Source: Roseovarius sp.
GTDB taxonomy: Bacteria > Pseudomonadota > Alphaproteobacteria > Rhodobacterales > Rhodobacteraceae
Reading direction: 5' to 3'
Length of the DNA stretch: 64,000 nt
Assembly: GCA_014359765.1 (NCBI GenBank)
Contig: JACIYT010000001.1
Coordinates: 351,448 to 415,447 of the forward strand
The notes beneath the pieces are model-generated. The model ran no database searches. It worked only from the letters and a program-made list of their open reading frames with translations, and had not been told where the DNA came from. Shown in pieces: positions 47,601-60,131 of the stretch (position 1 is the first letter of the stretch; each line of letters opens with the position of its first letter). A program made the position numbers and the translations under genes.

Positions 47601-47993
47601 TTCGAGGTGTTCATCAACTCCAAGAACATGGAGCATTACGCCTGGACGGTGGCGCTCACGCGGATGATCTCGGCGGTGTTCCGGCGCGGCGGCGACGTGT
47701 CCTTCGTGGTGGAGGAGCTCAAGGCCGTGTTCGACCCGCGGGGCGGGGCCTGGATGGGCGGCAAATACGTGCCCTCGATCCTCGCCGCCATCGGCGGCGT
47801 GCTCGAGCGGCACATGGTCGCCATCGGGTTTCTGGAGGGCGAGGGGATGGGCCTCAAGGAGGACCCGCAGGCGCAGGGCGTGGGGGCCGAGGCGCCCCGC
47901 GGCCCGGCCTGCCCGGCCTGCGGCAGCCATGACATGCGCATGATCGAGGGCTGCATGACCTGCGCCAGCTGCGGCCACAGCAAATGCGCATGA
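44607..47993 (+). CDS. nrdJ: Adenosylcobalamin-dependent (class II) ribonucleotide reductase NrdJ, intein-containing precursor
   Basis: LPAGRITAGAGT, NPCGEQPLPPYGACLLGSINLAKL (after intein removal), C-terminal ACPACGSHDMRMIEGCMTCASCGHSKC. Confidence 0.95.
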   Translation: MTRFATPIAEQIWNMKYRLHDADGTPVDASVEDSWRRIARALAAVEAEPAQWEDRFYAALEDFRFLPAGRITAGAGTARKVTLFNCFVMGTIPDDMGGIFDALREAALTMQQGGGIGYDFSTIRPRGAPVRGVSADASGPLSFMDVWDAMCRTIMSAGSRRGAMMATMRCDHPDIEDFIAAKSDPGRLRMFNLSVLVTDAFMAAVRADGPWELQFGGKVYHTLPARDLWNRIMQATYDYAEPGVIFIDRINQANNLAYCEEIAATNPCVTAETWITTEDGARQVRDLIGRPFRALVDGKAFDTGPDGFFATGVKPVLRLLTTCGRSLRLTADHPVRKVTQKTRWRLESDWVAAGDLRPGDEVMLHDHRSAVPVAQPGDARGYLLGLLIGDGVIRADKTLISVWPRAACGNGAPLPNPVMAHVEALLRSLPHRADFAGWQEVAGRGEYRIGTAALTALAREYGLGPGNKTLTPEIEAAAPGFCAAVLRGLFDADGSVQGTQDKGVSVRLAQSDAALLEAAQRMLARLGVQSTLYRDRRAAGESILPDGKRGLRAYPTRAQHELVISGDNLPVYADRVGFGDPEKARRLEVAIGGYRRALNRERFTAVVAEVAEDGEAEVFDVSVPGINAFDANGFYVHNCGEQPLPPYGACLLGSINLAKLVIDPFGPRARLDAAALKALVPVAVRMMDNVIDVSGFPLPQQAAEARAKRRIGLGVTGLADVLAMVGLRYGEEKAVRQTEIWMHKIAVAAYLASTELAREKGAFPLFDAEKFLASGTMEGMDESVRAAVARHGIRNALLTSVAPTGTISLYAGNVSSGIEPVFAHAYTRKVLQPDGSRSEEEVVDYAVALWRDKMGDAPLPEWFVTAQDLAPEAHVKMQAAAQKWVDSSISKTINCPADISFEAFKDVYMQAWEAGCKGCTTYRPNDVTGSVLSVSESADKVPGEGAVTGQGGEVIYMAEPLDRPTELEGATYKLKWPDSNHAIYVTVNDIVLNGHRRPFEVFINSKNMEHYAWTVALTRMISAVFRRGGDVSFVVEELKAVFDPRGGAWMGGKYVPSILAAIGGVLERHMVAIGFLEGEGMGLKEDPQAQGVGAEAPRGPACPACGSHDMRMIEGCMTCASCGHSKCA
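45408..46520 (+). mobile_element. In-frame intein with LAGLIDADG homing endonuclease domain, 371 aa
   Basis: Starts CVTAETWITTEDG; LTADHPV block B; YLLGLLIGDGVI and LRGLFDADGSV blocks; EVFDVSVPGINAFDANGFYVHN/C at C-terminus; removal restores NPCGEQP. Confidence 0.95.
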
Positions 47994-48015
47994 GCGGGCA
48001 GGCCGCCCCGCCCGT

Positions 48016-48135
48016 TCAGAGGATCGCCATCGCCGACAGAACGAAAGCGGCGATAATCGCGCCATAGACGATCGCCACCGCCCCCCAGGAGGCAGAGCGC
48101 ATGCGCAGTTCGCGGTTGAGCTCGTCGCGGGTCAT
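48016..48135 (-). CDS. 39-aa predicted single-TM protein (below ORF-track length cutoff)
   Basis: MTRDELNRELRMRSASWGAVAIVYGAIIAAFVLSAMAIL*; purine-rich RBS-like AGGAGG upstream on the minus strand. Confidence 0.5.
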   Translation of the reverse strand: MTRDELNRELRMRSASWGAVAIVYGAIIAAFVLSAMAIL

Positions 48136-48305
48136 GGTCTGCCTCCTTGTCCCGGGGCTGGCATATCATGACCGCACATAATCGAAATCCGCCGCCGCGC
48201 AATCACCCGCGGCGCGGTTTTCCATGCGATTCGTGCATGATGTTGCGGCGTTCCGCGCATGTCGCGCGGAAACGAACCTCCGATGTCGAAAAGCGACGCG
48301 CGCTC

Positions 48306-51605
<3,300 letters not shown>

Positions 51606-51789
51606 CTGGGTCCCCCGGCGGCTGGCAGCGGGCGCGGGCCAAGTGGGCGCGCGCCCAAATTCTCGCGGGTTATAGCCGTCGCCGGGCGGGGCGCAAGGGC
51701 GATCGCGAATCCGCCGGACGGCGGCGTTTTCCGGGGTGCAGCGCCGCGCCGCGCGCACTAGATGAACGGCGACCAGTCAGGAGGGCGGG

Positions 51790-52911
51790 GTGCGGATTCG
51801 TTTCGATCACGGGCCGGGGGGCGGCGCGGCGCAGTTCCTGGGGGCTGCGCGCCTCATCGTGGCGCGGGAGGCGGCGGAGGTCGCCCCGGCGCTGGCCGCG
51901 CTCGATGCGGCGCGGGCCGAGGGCGCGTGGATCGCGGGCTTTGCCAGCTACGAGATGGGCTTTGCGCTCGAGCCGCGCCTGCTGCCGCTGATGCCCGCGC
52001 GCCGCCGCCTGCCGCTCCTGCAATTCGGGGTCTATGACGGCCCGCAGGCCGCGCCGCCGCCGGCGGCGGGCCTTGCTGCGCTCGGCCCGCTGGTGCCCGA
52101 ATGGGACGCCGCGCGCCATGCCCGGGCGTTCGAGGCGGTTCACGCGCTGATCGGCGCGGGCGACATCTACCAGGCGAATCTCACCTTTGCCGGCACGCTC
52201 GCCGCCGAGGGGCGCGCGTCGGCGCTCCATGCCGCGCTGGCCGCGGTGCAGCCGGTGCGTTTCGGCGCGCTGATCGAGGCCCCCGGCCTGCCCGCGATCC
52301 TGTCGCGCTCGCCCGAGTTGTTCTTTCGCACCGATGGCGAGGGCGCCATCGAGACGCGGCCGATGAAGGGCACCCAGCCGCGCAGCGCCGATCCGGCCGA
52401 AGATGCGCGCCGCCGGTTCTTTCTCCAGACGGATGCGAAGAACCGCGCTGAAAACCTGATGATCGTGGACCTTCTGCGCAACGACATCAGCCGGGTGAGC
52501 CTGCCCGGATCGGTGCGCGTGCCCGCGCTCTTTACGGTCGAGAGCTACGAGACCGTCCATCAGATGACCTCGTGCATCACCGCGCGGCTGCGCCCCGGCA
52601 CGGGGCTGGCCGCGATTCTCGCGGCGCTTTTCCCCTGCGGCTCGATCACCGGCGCGCCGAAGATCCGCGCCATGGAGATCCTCGCCCGCGTCGAGCGCCG
52701 CGCGCGCGAGATCTATTGTGGCACGATCGGCTGGGCCGCGCCCGACGGGCGGGCCGAGTTCAACGTCGCGATCCGCACGCTGATGCTCGAACACGGGGCG
52801 GCGCGGCTCGATGTGGGCGGTGGCGTCGTCCATGACAGCACCGCGGCGGGCGAATACGAGGAGGCGCTGTGGAAGGCGCGCTTTGCCCGTCTCGGTGACG
52901 TGCCGGGCTGA
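51790..52911 (+). CDS. pabB: Aminodeoxychorismate synthase component I, GTG start
   Basis: GDIYQANLTFAGTL, ETRPMKGTQPRSADPAEDARRR, NLMIVDLLRNDISRV, FPCGSITGAPKIRAMEI. Confidence 0.92.
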   Translation: MRIRFDHGPGGGAAQFLGAARLIVAREAAEVAPALAALDAARAEGAWIAGFASYEMGFALEPRLLPLMPARRRLPLLQFGVYDGPQAAPPPAAGLAALGPLVPEWDAARHARAFEAVHALIGAGDIYQANLTFAGTLAAEGRASALHAALAAVQPVRFGALIEAPGLPAILSRSPELFFRTDGEGAIETRPMKGTQPRSADPAEDARRRFFLQTDAKNRAENLMIVDLLRNDISRVSLPGSVRVPALFTVESYETVHQMTSCITARLRPGTGLAAILAALFPCGSITGAPKIRAMEILARVERRAREIYCGTIGWAAPDGRAEFNVAIRTLMLEHGAARLDVGGGVVHDSTAAGEYEEALWKARFARLGDVPG

Positions 52912-52915
52912 GCCG

Positions 52916-54157
52916 TCATTCCGCCGCCCGCAGATCCCGCTCCGCGTCGTCCCGGTAGAGATAGTCGCGTGTGAGCGGCACCGCGTCCAGTTTCGGCGTC
53001 ATCTGGAACTGGAACACCACCTGATCGCTGAGCCGGAAGGTCAGCTCGCAGGCAATCAGGTAATAGCGCCACATGCGGCAGAACCGGTCGTCATAGAGCG
53101 CGCGCGCGCGGTCGATACCGGCCTCGAAGCGGCGGCGCCATTCGCGCAGCGTCTCGGCGTAATGCAGTCGCCAGATCTCCACGTCGGTGGTGATGAGCCG
53201 GTGCTTCTCGACCGCGGTCATGACCTCGGACATGGCCGGGCAATAGCCGCCGGGAAAGATGTATTTGAGGATCCAGGGGCTCGTGGCGCCGGGCGGGCCG
53301 GCGCGCCCGATCGTGTGGATCAGGGCGATCCCGTCGGGCGCGAGCAGGCGCCTGACGGTTGCGAAATACTCGGGGTAATGCGGCACGCCGACATGCTCGA
53401 ACATGCCGATCGACACGATCCGGTCGAACTTTCCCTCGACATCGCGGTAATCCATGAGGTGAAACCTGGCCCGGTCCTCCAGACCTGCCTCACGGGCGCG
53501 CGCATTGGCCATCGCGTGCTGTTCGCGCGAGAGCGTGACGCCGGTCACCTCGGCCCCGAAATCGCGCGCGAGCGTCAGCCCCATGCCGCCCCAGCCGCAG
53601 CCGATATCGAGAACGCGCATACCCGGGCGGATCAGCAGCTTGCGGGCGATGTGGCGTTTCTTGGCGGCCTGCGCCTCCTCCAGCGTCATGCCCGGCCGGG
53701 CGTAATAGGCGCAGGAATATTGCCGGTCCTCGTCGAGGAAGAGATCGTACAATTCCCCGGAAAGGTCGTAATGATGCGCCACGTTGGCCTGCGCGCGCGG
53801 CGCCGGGTTGAACTGATCCCACCGCCGCTTGATCCAGCGCAGCGCCTCGAGCGGCCGGCGAAAGGCCGGCTGGCCCTGAGCCTCCAGATTGGCGATGGCG
53901 AGGCCGAGAAAGCCGTAGAGGTCATCGTCCTCGATGATGAGGGTGCCGTCCATGTAGCCTTCGCCCACGCCCATGTCCGGCGACAAGACGATCCGGCGCG
54001 GCAGGCTCGGGTCGGTCAGGGTGACCGCGACCTCGGGTTCGGGCCCGGGCCCGTAACTGCGCCGGGCCCCGTCGGGATAGGTCACATGAAGCCGCCCCTG
54101 GCAAAAGAGATGGCCGAGCAGGCGATCGAGCGCCGCGCTCCACATTCCGCTCAACAT
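52916..54157 (-). CDS. cfa: Cyclopropane-fatty-acyl-phospholipid synthase family
   Basis: VAHHYDLSGELYDLFLDEDRQYSCAYY, MRVLDIGCGWGGMGLTLA. Confidence 0.92.
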   Translation of the reverse strand: MLSGMWSAALDRLLGHLFCQGRLHVTYPDGARRSYGPGPEPEVAVTLTDPSLPRRIVLSPDMGVGEGYMDGTLIIEDDDLYGFLGLAIANLEAQGQPAFRRPLEALRWIKRRWDQFNPAPRAQANVAHHYDLSGELYDLFLDEDRQYSCAYYARPGMTLEEAQAAKKRHIARKLLIRPGMRVLDIGCGWGGMGLTLARDFGAEVTGVTLSREQHAMANARAREAGLEDRARFHLMDYRDVEGKFDRIVSIGMFEHVGVPHYPEYFATVRRLLAPDGIALIHTIGRAGPPGATSPWILKYIFPGGYCPAMSEVMTAVEKHRLITTDVEIWRLHYAETLREWRRRFEAGIDRARALYDDRFCRMWRYYLIACELTFRLSDQVVFQFQMTPKLDAVPLTRDYLYRDDAERDLRAAE

Positions 54158-54368
54158 CACACACCTCCAGTTCCGCGCCGGCCTGGCGCATCCATCGGCG
54201 ATTTGTTCCCGTTTCACGCTCCCTGATTGTTGATCAAATTGTCCGGGCTGTAAATGGCCGCGCGGCACGGGGCCCGGTCGCGGCTTGACTTTGCCGCGCC
54301 GCCCATGTGTATCGGCGCGGACCCGAGACAAACCCCGAACCGCGCCGCCCCCGGCCCCGGAGAGAAAA

Positions 54369-56150
54369 ATGCACGCATATCGCAGCCATACCTGCGCCGA
54401 TCTGAGAAAATCCCATGTCGGAGAGACCGTCCGCCTTGCCGGATGGGTCCACCGCATCCGCGATCACGGCGGCGTGCTCTTCATCGACCTGCGCGACCAT
54501 TACGGCGTGACGCAGGTGCTGTGCGATTCCGACAGCCCGGTTTTCGATGCCGTCGAGGGGCTGCGCGCCGAATATTGCGTGCGCATCGACGGGGTGGTGA
54601 AGGCGCGCGACGAAAGCCTCGTCAACCCGAAGCTGCCCACCGGCGAGATAGAGGTCTATATCCGGGACATGGAGGTGCTTGGCGCGGCCGCCGAACTGCC
54701 GCTTCAGGTCTTCGGCGATCAGGAATACCCCGAGGAGACGCGCCTGCGCTATCGCTATCTCGACCTGCGCCGCGAGGCGATGCAGCGCAACATGGTGCTG
54801 CGTTCGGACGTGGTGGCCTCGATCCGCCGACGCATGTGGGAGCGTGGGTTCCGTGAATTCCAGACGCCGATCATCACCGCCTCCTCGCCCGAGGGCGCGC
54901 GCGATTTCCTGGTGCCCTCGCGGCTCCATCCGGGCAAGTTCTACGCCCTGCCGCAGGCGCCGCAGCAGTTCAAGCAGCTCATCATGGTCTCGGGGTTTGA
55001 TCGCTATTTCCAGATCGCACCCTGTTTCCGCGACGAGGACCCGCGCGCCGACCGCTCGCCCACCGATTTCTACCAGCTCGACATGGAAATGTCCTTTGTC
55101 GAGCAGCAGGACGTGTTCGATACCGTCGCCCCGGTGATCGCGGGCGTGTTCGAGGAATTCGGCCAGGGCGTGCGCGTCGATGCCCCCGAAACCTGGCCGC
55201 AGATCCCCTATGCCGAGGCGCTGCTGAAATACGGCACCGACAAGCCCGACCTGCGCAACCCCATTGAAATGCAGGATGTCTCCGACCATTTCCGCGGCTC
55301 GGGCTTCGCCATCTTCGCGCGCCTGCTGGAGCAGGAGGGCACGCAGATCCGCGCCATCCCCGCCCCCAGGGGCGGCAGCCGCAAGTTCTGCGACCGCATG
55401 AACGCCTTTGCCCAGAAAGAGGGGCTGCCGGGGATGGGCTATATCTTCTGGCGGGAGGCTGAGGGCGCGATGGAGGCCGCAGGCCCGCTGGCCAGGAATA
55501 TCGGCCCCGAGCGCACCGAGGCCATCCGTCAGCAGCTTGGGCTTGGCGTGGGCGACGCCGCCTTCTTCCTCGGCGGCAAGCCGCAGGCCTTCGAGCGGGT
55601 CGCGGCCAAGGCCCGCGTCACCATCGGCGAGGAGTTGGGCCTGACCGAGCAGGACCGCTTCGCCTTTGCCTGGATCGTCGATTTTCCGATGTATGAGAAG
55701 GACGCGGAAAGCGGCCGCGTGGATTTCTCCCACAACCCGTTTTCCATGCCCCAGGGCGGGCGCGCCGCGCTCGACGGCAACCCGCTCGAGGTGCTGGGCT
55801 ATCAGTATGACCTCGCCTGCAACGGCTATGAGCTTGTCTCCGGCGCGATTCGCAACCACCGCCCCGAGATCATGTTCAAGGCCTTTGAACTGGCGGGCTA
55901 TGGCGAAGAGGAGGTGCGCAAGCGCTTCGGCGGGATGGTCGGCGCGTTCCAGTTCGGCGCGCCGCCCCATGGTGGCTGCGCGGCGGGGATCGATCGGATC
56001 GTGATGCTGCTCGCGGGCACCTCGAACATCCGCGAGGTGATCATGTTCCCGATGAACCAGCGCGCCGAGGATCTGATGATGAACGCCCCCTCCGATCCGA
56101 CGCCCGAGCAGCTGATGGAGCTTGGCCTGCGCATCGTGCCGCGCGACTGA
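54369..56150 (+). CDS. aspS: Aspartyl-tRNA synthetase
   Basis: [43 protein letters not shown]; class II motifs; [21 protein letters not shown]. Confidence 0.96.
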   Translation: MHAYRSHTCADLRKSHVGETVRLAGWVHRIRDHGGVLFIDLRDHYGVTQVLCDSDSPVFDAVEGLRAEYCVRIDGVVKARDESLVNPKLPTGEIEVYIRDMEVLGAAAELPLQVFGDQEYPEETRLRYRYLDLRREAMQRNMVLRSDVVASIRRRMWERGFREFQTPIITASSPEGARDFLVPSRLHPGKFYALPQAPQQFKQLIMVSGFDRYFQIAPCFRDEDPRADRSPTDFYQLDMEMSFVEQQDVFDTVAPVIAGVFEEFGQGVRVDAPETWPQIPYAEALLKYGTDKPDLRNPIEMQDVSDHFRGSGFAIFARLLEQEGTQIRAIPAPRGGSRKFCDRMNAFAQKEGLPGMGYIFWREAEGAMEAAGPLARNIGPERTEAIRQQLGLGVGDAAFFLGGKPQAFERVAAKARVTIGEELGLTEQDRFAFAWIVDFPMYEKDAESGRVDFSHNPFSMPQGGRAALDGNPLEVLGYQYDLACNGYELVSGAIRNHRPEIMFKAFELAGYGEEEVRKRFGGMVGAFQFGAPPHGGCAAGIDRIVMLLAGTSNIREVIMFPMNQRAEDLMMNAPSDPTPEQLMELGLRIVPRD

Positions 56151-56156
56151 GCGCGC

Positions 56157-56858
56157 TCAGATCGCGACCGGCTCGGCCAGCCGCGCCTCGATCAGGCACA
56201 TGACATGCGCCAGCCCCGCCTCGGCCCCGTGGCCGGTCAGCCCGCCCGCCGCCTGCGCCAGTGACGGATCGTCGGCCGCCTGCGCCACGCCGGTCAGGAA
56301 CTGCGCCGCATAGGCGATCGCCGCGCGGTCGGGGCCGCCGCTCAGCACCGCGCGGACATGGTCGAGATCCTCGCGATAGGCGAGGCGGTCTGGCGTGATC
56401 CGCTCCTGCGAGAGCGGGTAGAGACCCGTGGGACAGCGCTCGGGCGGCAGATGGCGCAGCACCGCCTGCTGGAATTCGGCGAGCCGCACCAGCGGTTTCG
56501 GCAGGAACCCGTCCGCCCCCGCCCGCAGCGCCGCGCCCTCGCGCCCGGTATCGCCGCTCATGGCGAGGATCACCGGGATGCGCGGGCGCGCGGCGCCGAG
56601 CCGGGCGATCAGGTCGAGGCCCGAACCGTCCGGCAGGCCGGGATCGACGATGATCACCGAGGGGCGATAGACCTGAAGATGCCGCTCGGCGGCGCGCAGG
56701 CTGTCGGCGCGGCGCAGGCGCGCGCCGCTGCGCAGGCACATCAGGCGCAGCGCCTCCGAGGCAAAGCGGCTGTCCTCCACCGCAAGCAGGGTCAGCCCGA
56801 GCAGCGGGCGGGTGGGCGGAACGGTCCGCGGCTGGACGAGCGTTTCCGGGTCGGTCAT
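56157..56858 (-). CDS. Response regulator receiver protein with C-terminal non-DNA-binding region
   Basis: LAVEDSRFASEALRLMCLRSG...VIIVDPGLPDGSGLDLI...ADGFLPKPL. Confidence 0.8.
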   Translation of the reverse strand: MTDPETLVQPRTVPPTRPLLGLTLLAVEDSRFASEALRLMCLRSGARLRRADSLRAAERHLQVYRPSVIIVDPGLPDGSGLDLIARLGAARPRIPVILAMSGDTGREGAALRAGADGFLPKPLVRLAEFQQAVLRHLPPERCPTGLYPLSQERITPDRLAYREDLDHVRAVLSGGPDRAAIAYAAQFLTGVAQAADDPSLAQAAGGLTGHGAEAGLAHVMCLIEARLAEPVAI

Positions 56859-57006
56859 CGCAAGGCTCCTCTCGGGATCACACGCGCCCAGAATGCCAGC
56901 CCGGGATGAACGCCCGGTTAACGCGCGGGCTGCGTCGCCCTGCCGCTTGAAAGCGCGCCCCACCCGCGTCATAACCCCGCCTGACCAGCCAGAAAGGACC
57001 GGCCCC

Positions 57007-57411
57007 ATGATCGGACGTCTCAACCATGTCGCCATCGCCGTGCCCGATCTCGAGGCCGCGAGCGCGCAGTATCGCGACGCGCTCGGCGCCCGTGTCGGCG
57101 CGCCCCAGGACGAGCCCGACCACGGCGTGACCGTGGTCTTCATCGAACTGCCCAACACCAAGATCGAATTGCTCTATCCCCTGGGAGAGGACAGCCCGAT
57201 CAGGGGGTTCCTCGAAAAGAACCCCTCTGGCGGCATCCACCATGTCTGCTACGAGGTCGAGGACATCCTCGCTGCGCGCGACCATCTCAAGGCCAGCGGC
57301 GCGCGGGTGCTGGGAAGTGGCGAGCCGAAAATCGGCGCCCATGGCAAGCCGGTGCTGTTCCTGCATCCCAAGGATTTCAACGGCTGCCTTGTGGAACTGG
57401 AGCAGGTCTGA
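57007..57411 (+). CDS. mce: Methylmalonyl-CoA epimerase
   Basis: MIGRLNHVAIAVPDLEAASAQYRDALGARVG...GIHHVCYEVEDILAARDHLKASG. Confidence 0.93.
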   Translation: MIGRLNHVAIAVPDLEAASAQYRDALGARVGAPQDEPDHGVTVVFIELPNTKIELLYPLGEDSPIRGFLEKNPSGGIHHVCYEVEDILAARDHLKASGARVLGSGEPKIGAHGKPVLFLHPKDFNGCLVELEQV

Positions 57412-57689
57412 TGGGCGTGACCTCGGCCATCGTGCTCTATGTCGTGATCTGGTTCCTGACCTTCTTCATCGTGCTGCCGATCCGCATCGAGACCCAGGGC
57501 GATCTGGGCCGTATCGTGCCCGGCACGCAGGCCGGCGCGCCCGAGCATCACCACCTGAAGAAAAAGGCGTGGATCACCACCGGCATTGCCGCCCTGCTCT
57601 GGGCCATCGCCGCCTTCGTGATCCTCAGCGGCATGATCTCGGTGCGCGATCTGGACCTTTTCAACCGGATGGGGCCCGCTGCCGGATAG
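57411..57689 (+). CDS. DUF1467-family membrane protein
   Basis: AIVLYVVIWFLTFFIVLPIRIETQGDLGRIVPGTQAGAPEHHHLKKKAWITT. Confidence 0.85.
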   Translation: MGVTSAIVLYVVIWFLTFFIVLPIRIETQGDLGRIVPGTQAGAPEHHHLKKKAWITTGIAALLWAIAAFVILSGMISVRDLDLFNRMGPAAG

Positions 57690-58374
57690 CGTGGTAGATA
57701 TGGGTGAAGGTGGCCGCGCCCAGCACCGGGATCACGAGATTGACCAGCGGCAGCGAGAGCGGCATCGCCATCAGCACCCCCGCCGCCCAGATCGTCAGCC
57801 GGTTCTCGCGGCGCAGCCGGTGCGCCGCCGCGCGCCCCTCGTGGCGCATCGCGGCAAGCGTGAAATACTCCATCCCCAGCAGATAGCCATTCAGCCCCCA
57901 GAAGATGAAGAGCGCGAAGGGCGCAAAGATCGCATAAAGGATCAGCGCCAGCAGGTTCGCGCCGATGATGACGCCCAGGAAATTCACCGTATCCCTGAGC
58001 GCCTCGCCAAAGGGCACGGGCCGCGCGGCGGGCAGGGCGCGATAGTGGCGATCCTCCACCGCCTGCGCCACATCATCGAGAAAGAGCGAGGTGATGGCCG
58101 AGGCGACCGGCACCATCAGAAAGGCCGAGAGCGCCAGCATCAACAGGAGCGACGCGCCGCCCAGCAGGTCGCCCAGCCACGTCACCTCGCCGATCAGCGG
58201 CAGCACGGTGGTGTCGCCGACGGTCGCGCGAATCAGCCACAACACCCCGGCATAGGCTGCCACCAGCAGCGCCAGCGTCAGCCCCACGCCCAGCAGCACC
58301 ACCTTGCGAAAGCGCGGATCGCCGATCTGGCCGAGCGTCCTGAGAAAGGCGGAGAGGATCATTCCGAAACCCAT
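57661..58374 (-). CDS. EI24/CysZ-like membrane protein
   Basis: Multi-TM; FWGLNGYLLGMEYFTLAAMRH; LSAFLMVPVASAITSLFLDDVAQAVE. Confidence 0.82.
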   Translation of the reverse strand: MGFGMILSAFLRTLGQIGDPRFRKVVLLGVGLTLALLVAAYAGVLWLIRATVGDTTVLPLIGEVTWLGDLLGGASLLLMLALSAFLMVPVASAITSLFLDDVAQAVEDRHYRALPAARPVPFGEALRDTVNFLGVIIGANLLALILYAIFAPFALFIFWGLNGYLLGMEYFTLAAMRHEGRAAAHRLRRENRLTIWAAGVLMAMPLSLPLVNLVIPVLGAATFTHIYHAIRQRAPSG

Positions 58375-58937
58375 GAGATCACCGCTTCGGGATCGGGGCG
58401 GGGGCGCTCGGGGGGCGCGGCACGCTCGGTGCCGATATGGATGAAGCCCACGATCGATTCGGAGACCGAAAGCCCGAGCGCGGCCTCGGCAAAGCCCCGG
58501 TCATGGCTCGCCCAGCCCGAGAGCCAGTTCGCCCCCCAGCCCGCGGCCAGCGCCGCGCTCAGCAGCCCGTAGGCCACGCAGGCGGCCGAATAGCTCTGCT
58601 CGATCGCGGGGATCTTGTCCGAGGGCTTCGGCGCGGCGATCACCGCCACGGCCAGATGCGCCTCACGGAATTGCGCCTCCTGCCTGGCGATTTCCTCAGG
58701 CCCCCGCCCCAGCCGCGCGCCGGCCTCGGCCACCAGCCCCGCCAGCCGCAGGAGCGCGCCACGCTCCAGCACGATGAGGCGCCACGGCTCGAGCTTGCCA
58801 TGGTCAGGCACGCGCAGCGCGGCGGTCAGGAGCGGCATGAGCGCGGCGCGGTCGGGCACTGGCAGGCCGAGCGTTCGGGCGGGGCGCGAACGCCGCGTCA
58901 GCAGGAATTCGAGCGCGGCGGGGTTCGGGTCGGGCAT
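58359..58937 (-). CDS. Nitroreductase-family protein
   Basis: LTRRSRPARTLGLPVPDRAALMPLLTAALRVPDHGKLEPWRLIVLE...GWGANWLSGW. Confidence 0.88.
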   Translation of the reverse strand: MPDPNPAALEFLLTRRSRPARTLGLPVPDRAALMPLLTAALRVPDHGKLEPWRLIVLERGALLRLAGLVAEAGARLGRGPEEIARQEAQFREAHLAVAVIAAPKPSDKIPAIEQSYSAACVAYGLLSAALAAGWGANWLSGWASHDRGFAEAALGLSVSESIVGFIHIGTERAAPPERPRPDPEAVISWVSE

Positions 58938-59006
58938 GGGATCACTCGCATCTGTTGCGCCTCCCATGTCGGCAACCGCACGCGCGCGGTCAAGCCCCGG
59001 CGTCGT

Positions 59007-59480
59007 TCAGGCCCACCACCGCCCCCGGCCGCGCCGCGCCCGCCAGCCGCCGATGCTGAAATGGTCGCGCGGGATCAGCAGCACGAGCGCGATGAAGGCC
59101 GCCAGAACCGCGAGGTCGATGACCTGGTTGCGGTTCACCGGAAAGCCGCGATCACTGAGCGCGAAGGGATCGAGAAACCCCTCCCAGCGGCGGGTGACGG
59201 TGAAGAAATGGATCAAGAGCAAACTGCCATAGCTGAAATAGCGCAGCACCCCGAGCGCCACGAGCGCGCAGAGCGCGATCTGCACCCCGCCGATGAGCCA
59301 GACCTGCGTCAGGCTCACCTCGACCCCGTCGAAATGACGCGCGAGCGACTGGTATTGTCCCGGCGTGATGATCTTGTGCGCGGCCCAGACGAAGATGAAC
59401 CACGCCAGCCCCAGCCGCAGGAGCAGGAGCGCGAGGCCGTCGCGCCGGTCCTGCGGGGTGAGAGGCGGGCGTGGGGTCAT
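59007..59480 (-). CDS. DoxX-like four-TM membrane protein
   Basis: GLALLLLRLGLAWFIFVWAAHKIITPGQYQSLARHFDG; four predicted TM segments. Confidence 0.7.
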   Translation of the reverse strand: MTPRPPLTPQDRRDGLALLLLRLGLAWFIFVWAAHKIITPGQYQSLARHFDGVEVSLTQVWLIGGVQIALCALVALGVLRYFSYGSLLLIHFFTVTRRWEGFLDPFALSDRGFPVNRNQVIDLAVLAAFIALVLLIPRDHFSIGGWRARRGRGRWWA

Positions 59481-59718
59481 CGGGACTGGCCTTTCGAGGT
59501 CGCGTCTGGATCGCGTCGGAGCGACGCGGCGTGTTCAAGGCCCCTAGCCGCGCCGCCGCGTTTGCGCAAATCACAGCGCGGCGAGCGTTGTGACAGGCGG
59601 GGCGGGGCCTGTGCCATGTCGGACCAGATCGGCCGCGCGTTAAGACAGTGTTAGCAGGTTGAGAGTATGAAGTCGCAGGTCGCGCCATGTGTCGCGGCGG
59701 GATGGAGGGAGGCGCAGC

Positions 59719-59991
59719 ATGTTCATTCTGGTGGTGATCGGCTGGCTCGGAATCGGCGCGGGGGCGTTGGCCGTTTTCGCGGGGATCAACGGCGCCGGGT
59801 CCTTCTGGATTGCATCCGGTCTTTCCGGTGCGATTTCGGGCATTCTGTTTCTGGCGCTCGACAAGGGGTTGACCCTGCTGCGGGAGATCAGGGATGCCCT
59901 GACGGGCGCGCCCGTCGCGCGGGGCGGCGATCCGCCCGCGCGGCAGGCCGGGCCATCGTCCTGGGACAAGGCCTTTCTCGCGGACGACTGA
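59719..59991 (+). CDS. Small two-TM membrane protein
   Basis: MFILVVIGWLGIGAGALAVFAGINGAGSFWIASGLSGAISGILFLALDKGLTLL... Confidence 0.6.
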   Translation: MFILVVIGWLGIGAGALAVFAGINGAGSFWIASGLSGAISGILFLALDKGLTLLREIRDALTGAPVARGGDPPARQAGPSSWDKAFLADD

Positions 59992-60131
59992 CCTGCGTCA
60001 CCGCGACGCCGCGCGCACGGTTTGACATGCGGCCTGTCGCGCGGTCTGGGGTCGGGGCAGTCGCTTGCGCGCCCTTGCCCTTTGGCAGCGGCGATTGTAG
60101 GCAAAAGAAGGTTCATTCTGCGGGGGTGCCG

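Noticed and set aside
44562-48065. 1167-aa minus-strand ORF antisense to nrdJ
   Set aside because: Shadow ORF of nrdJ and its intein; compositionally typical of antisense frames.
54225-54250. TTGTTGATCAAATTG as an FNR-type site upstream of cfa/aspS
   Set aside because: Does not match the TTGAT-N4-ATCAA spacing; short palindrome could be chance.
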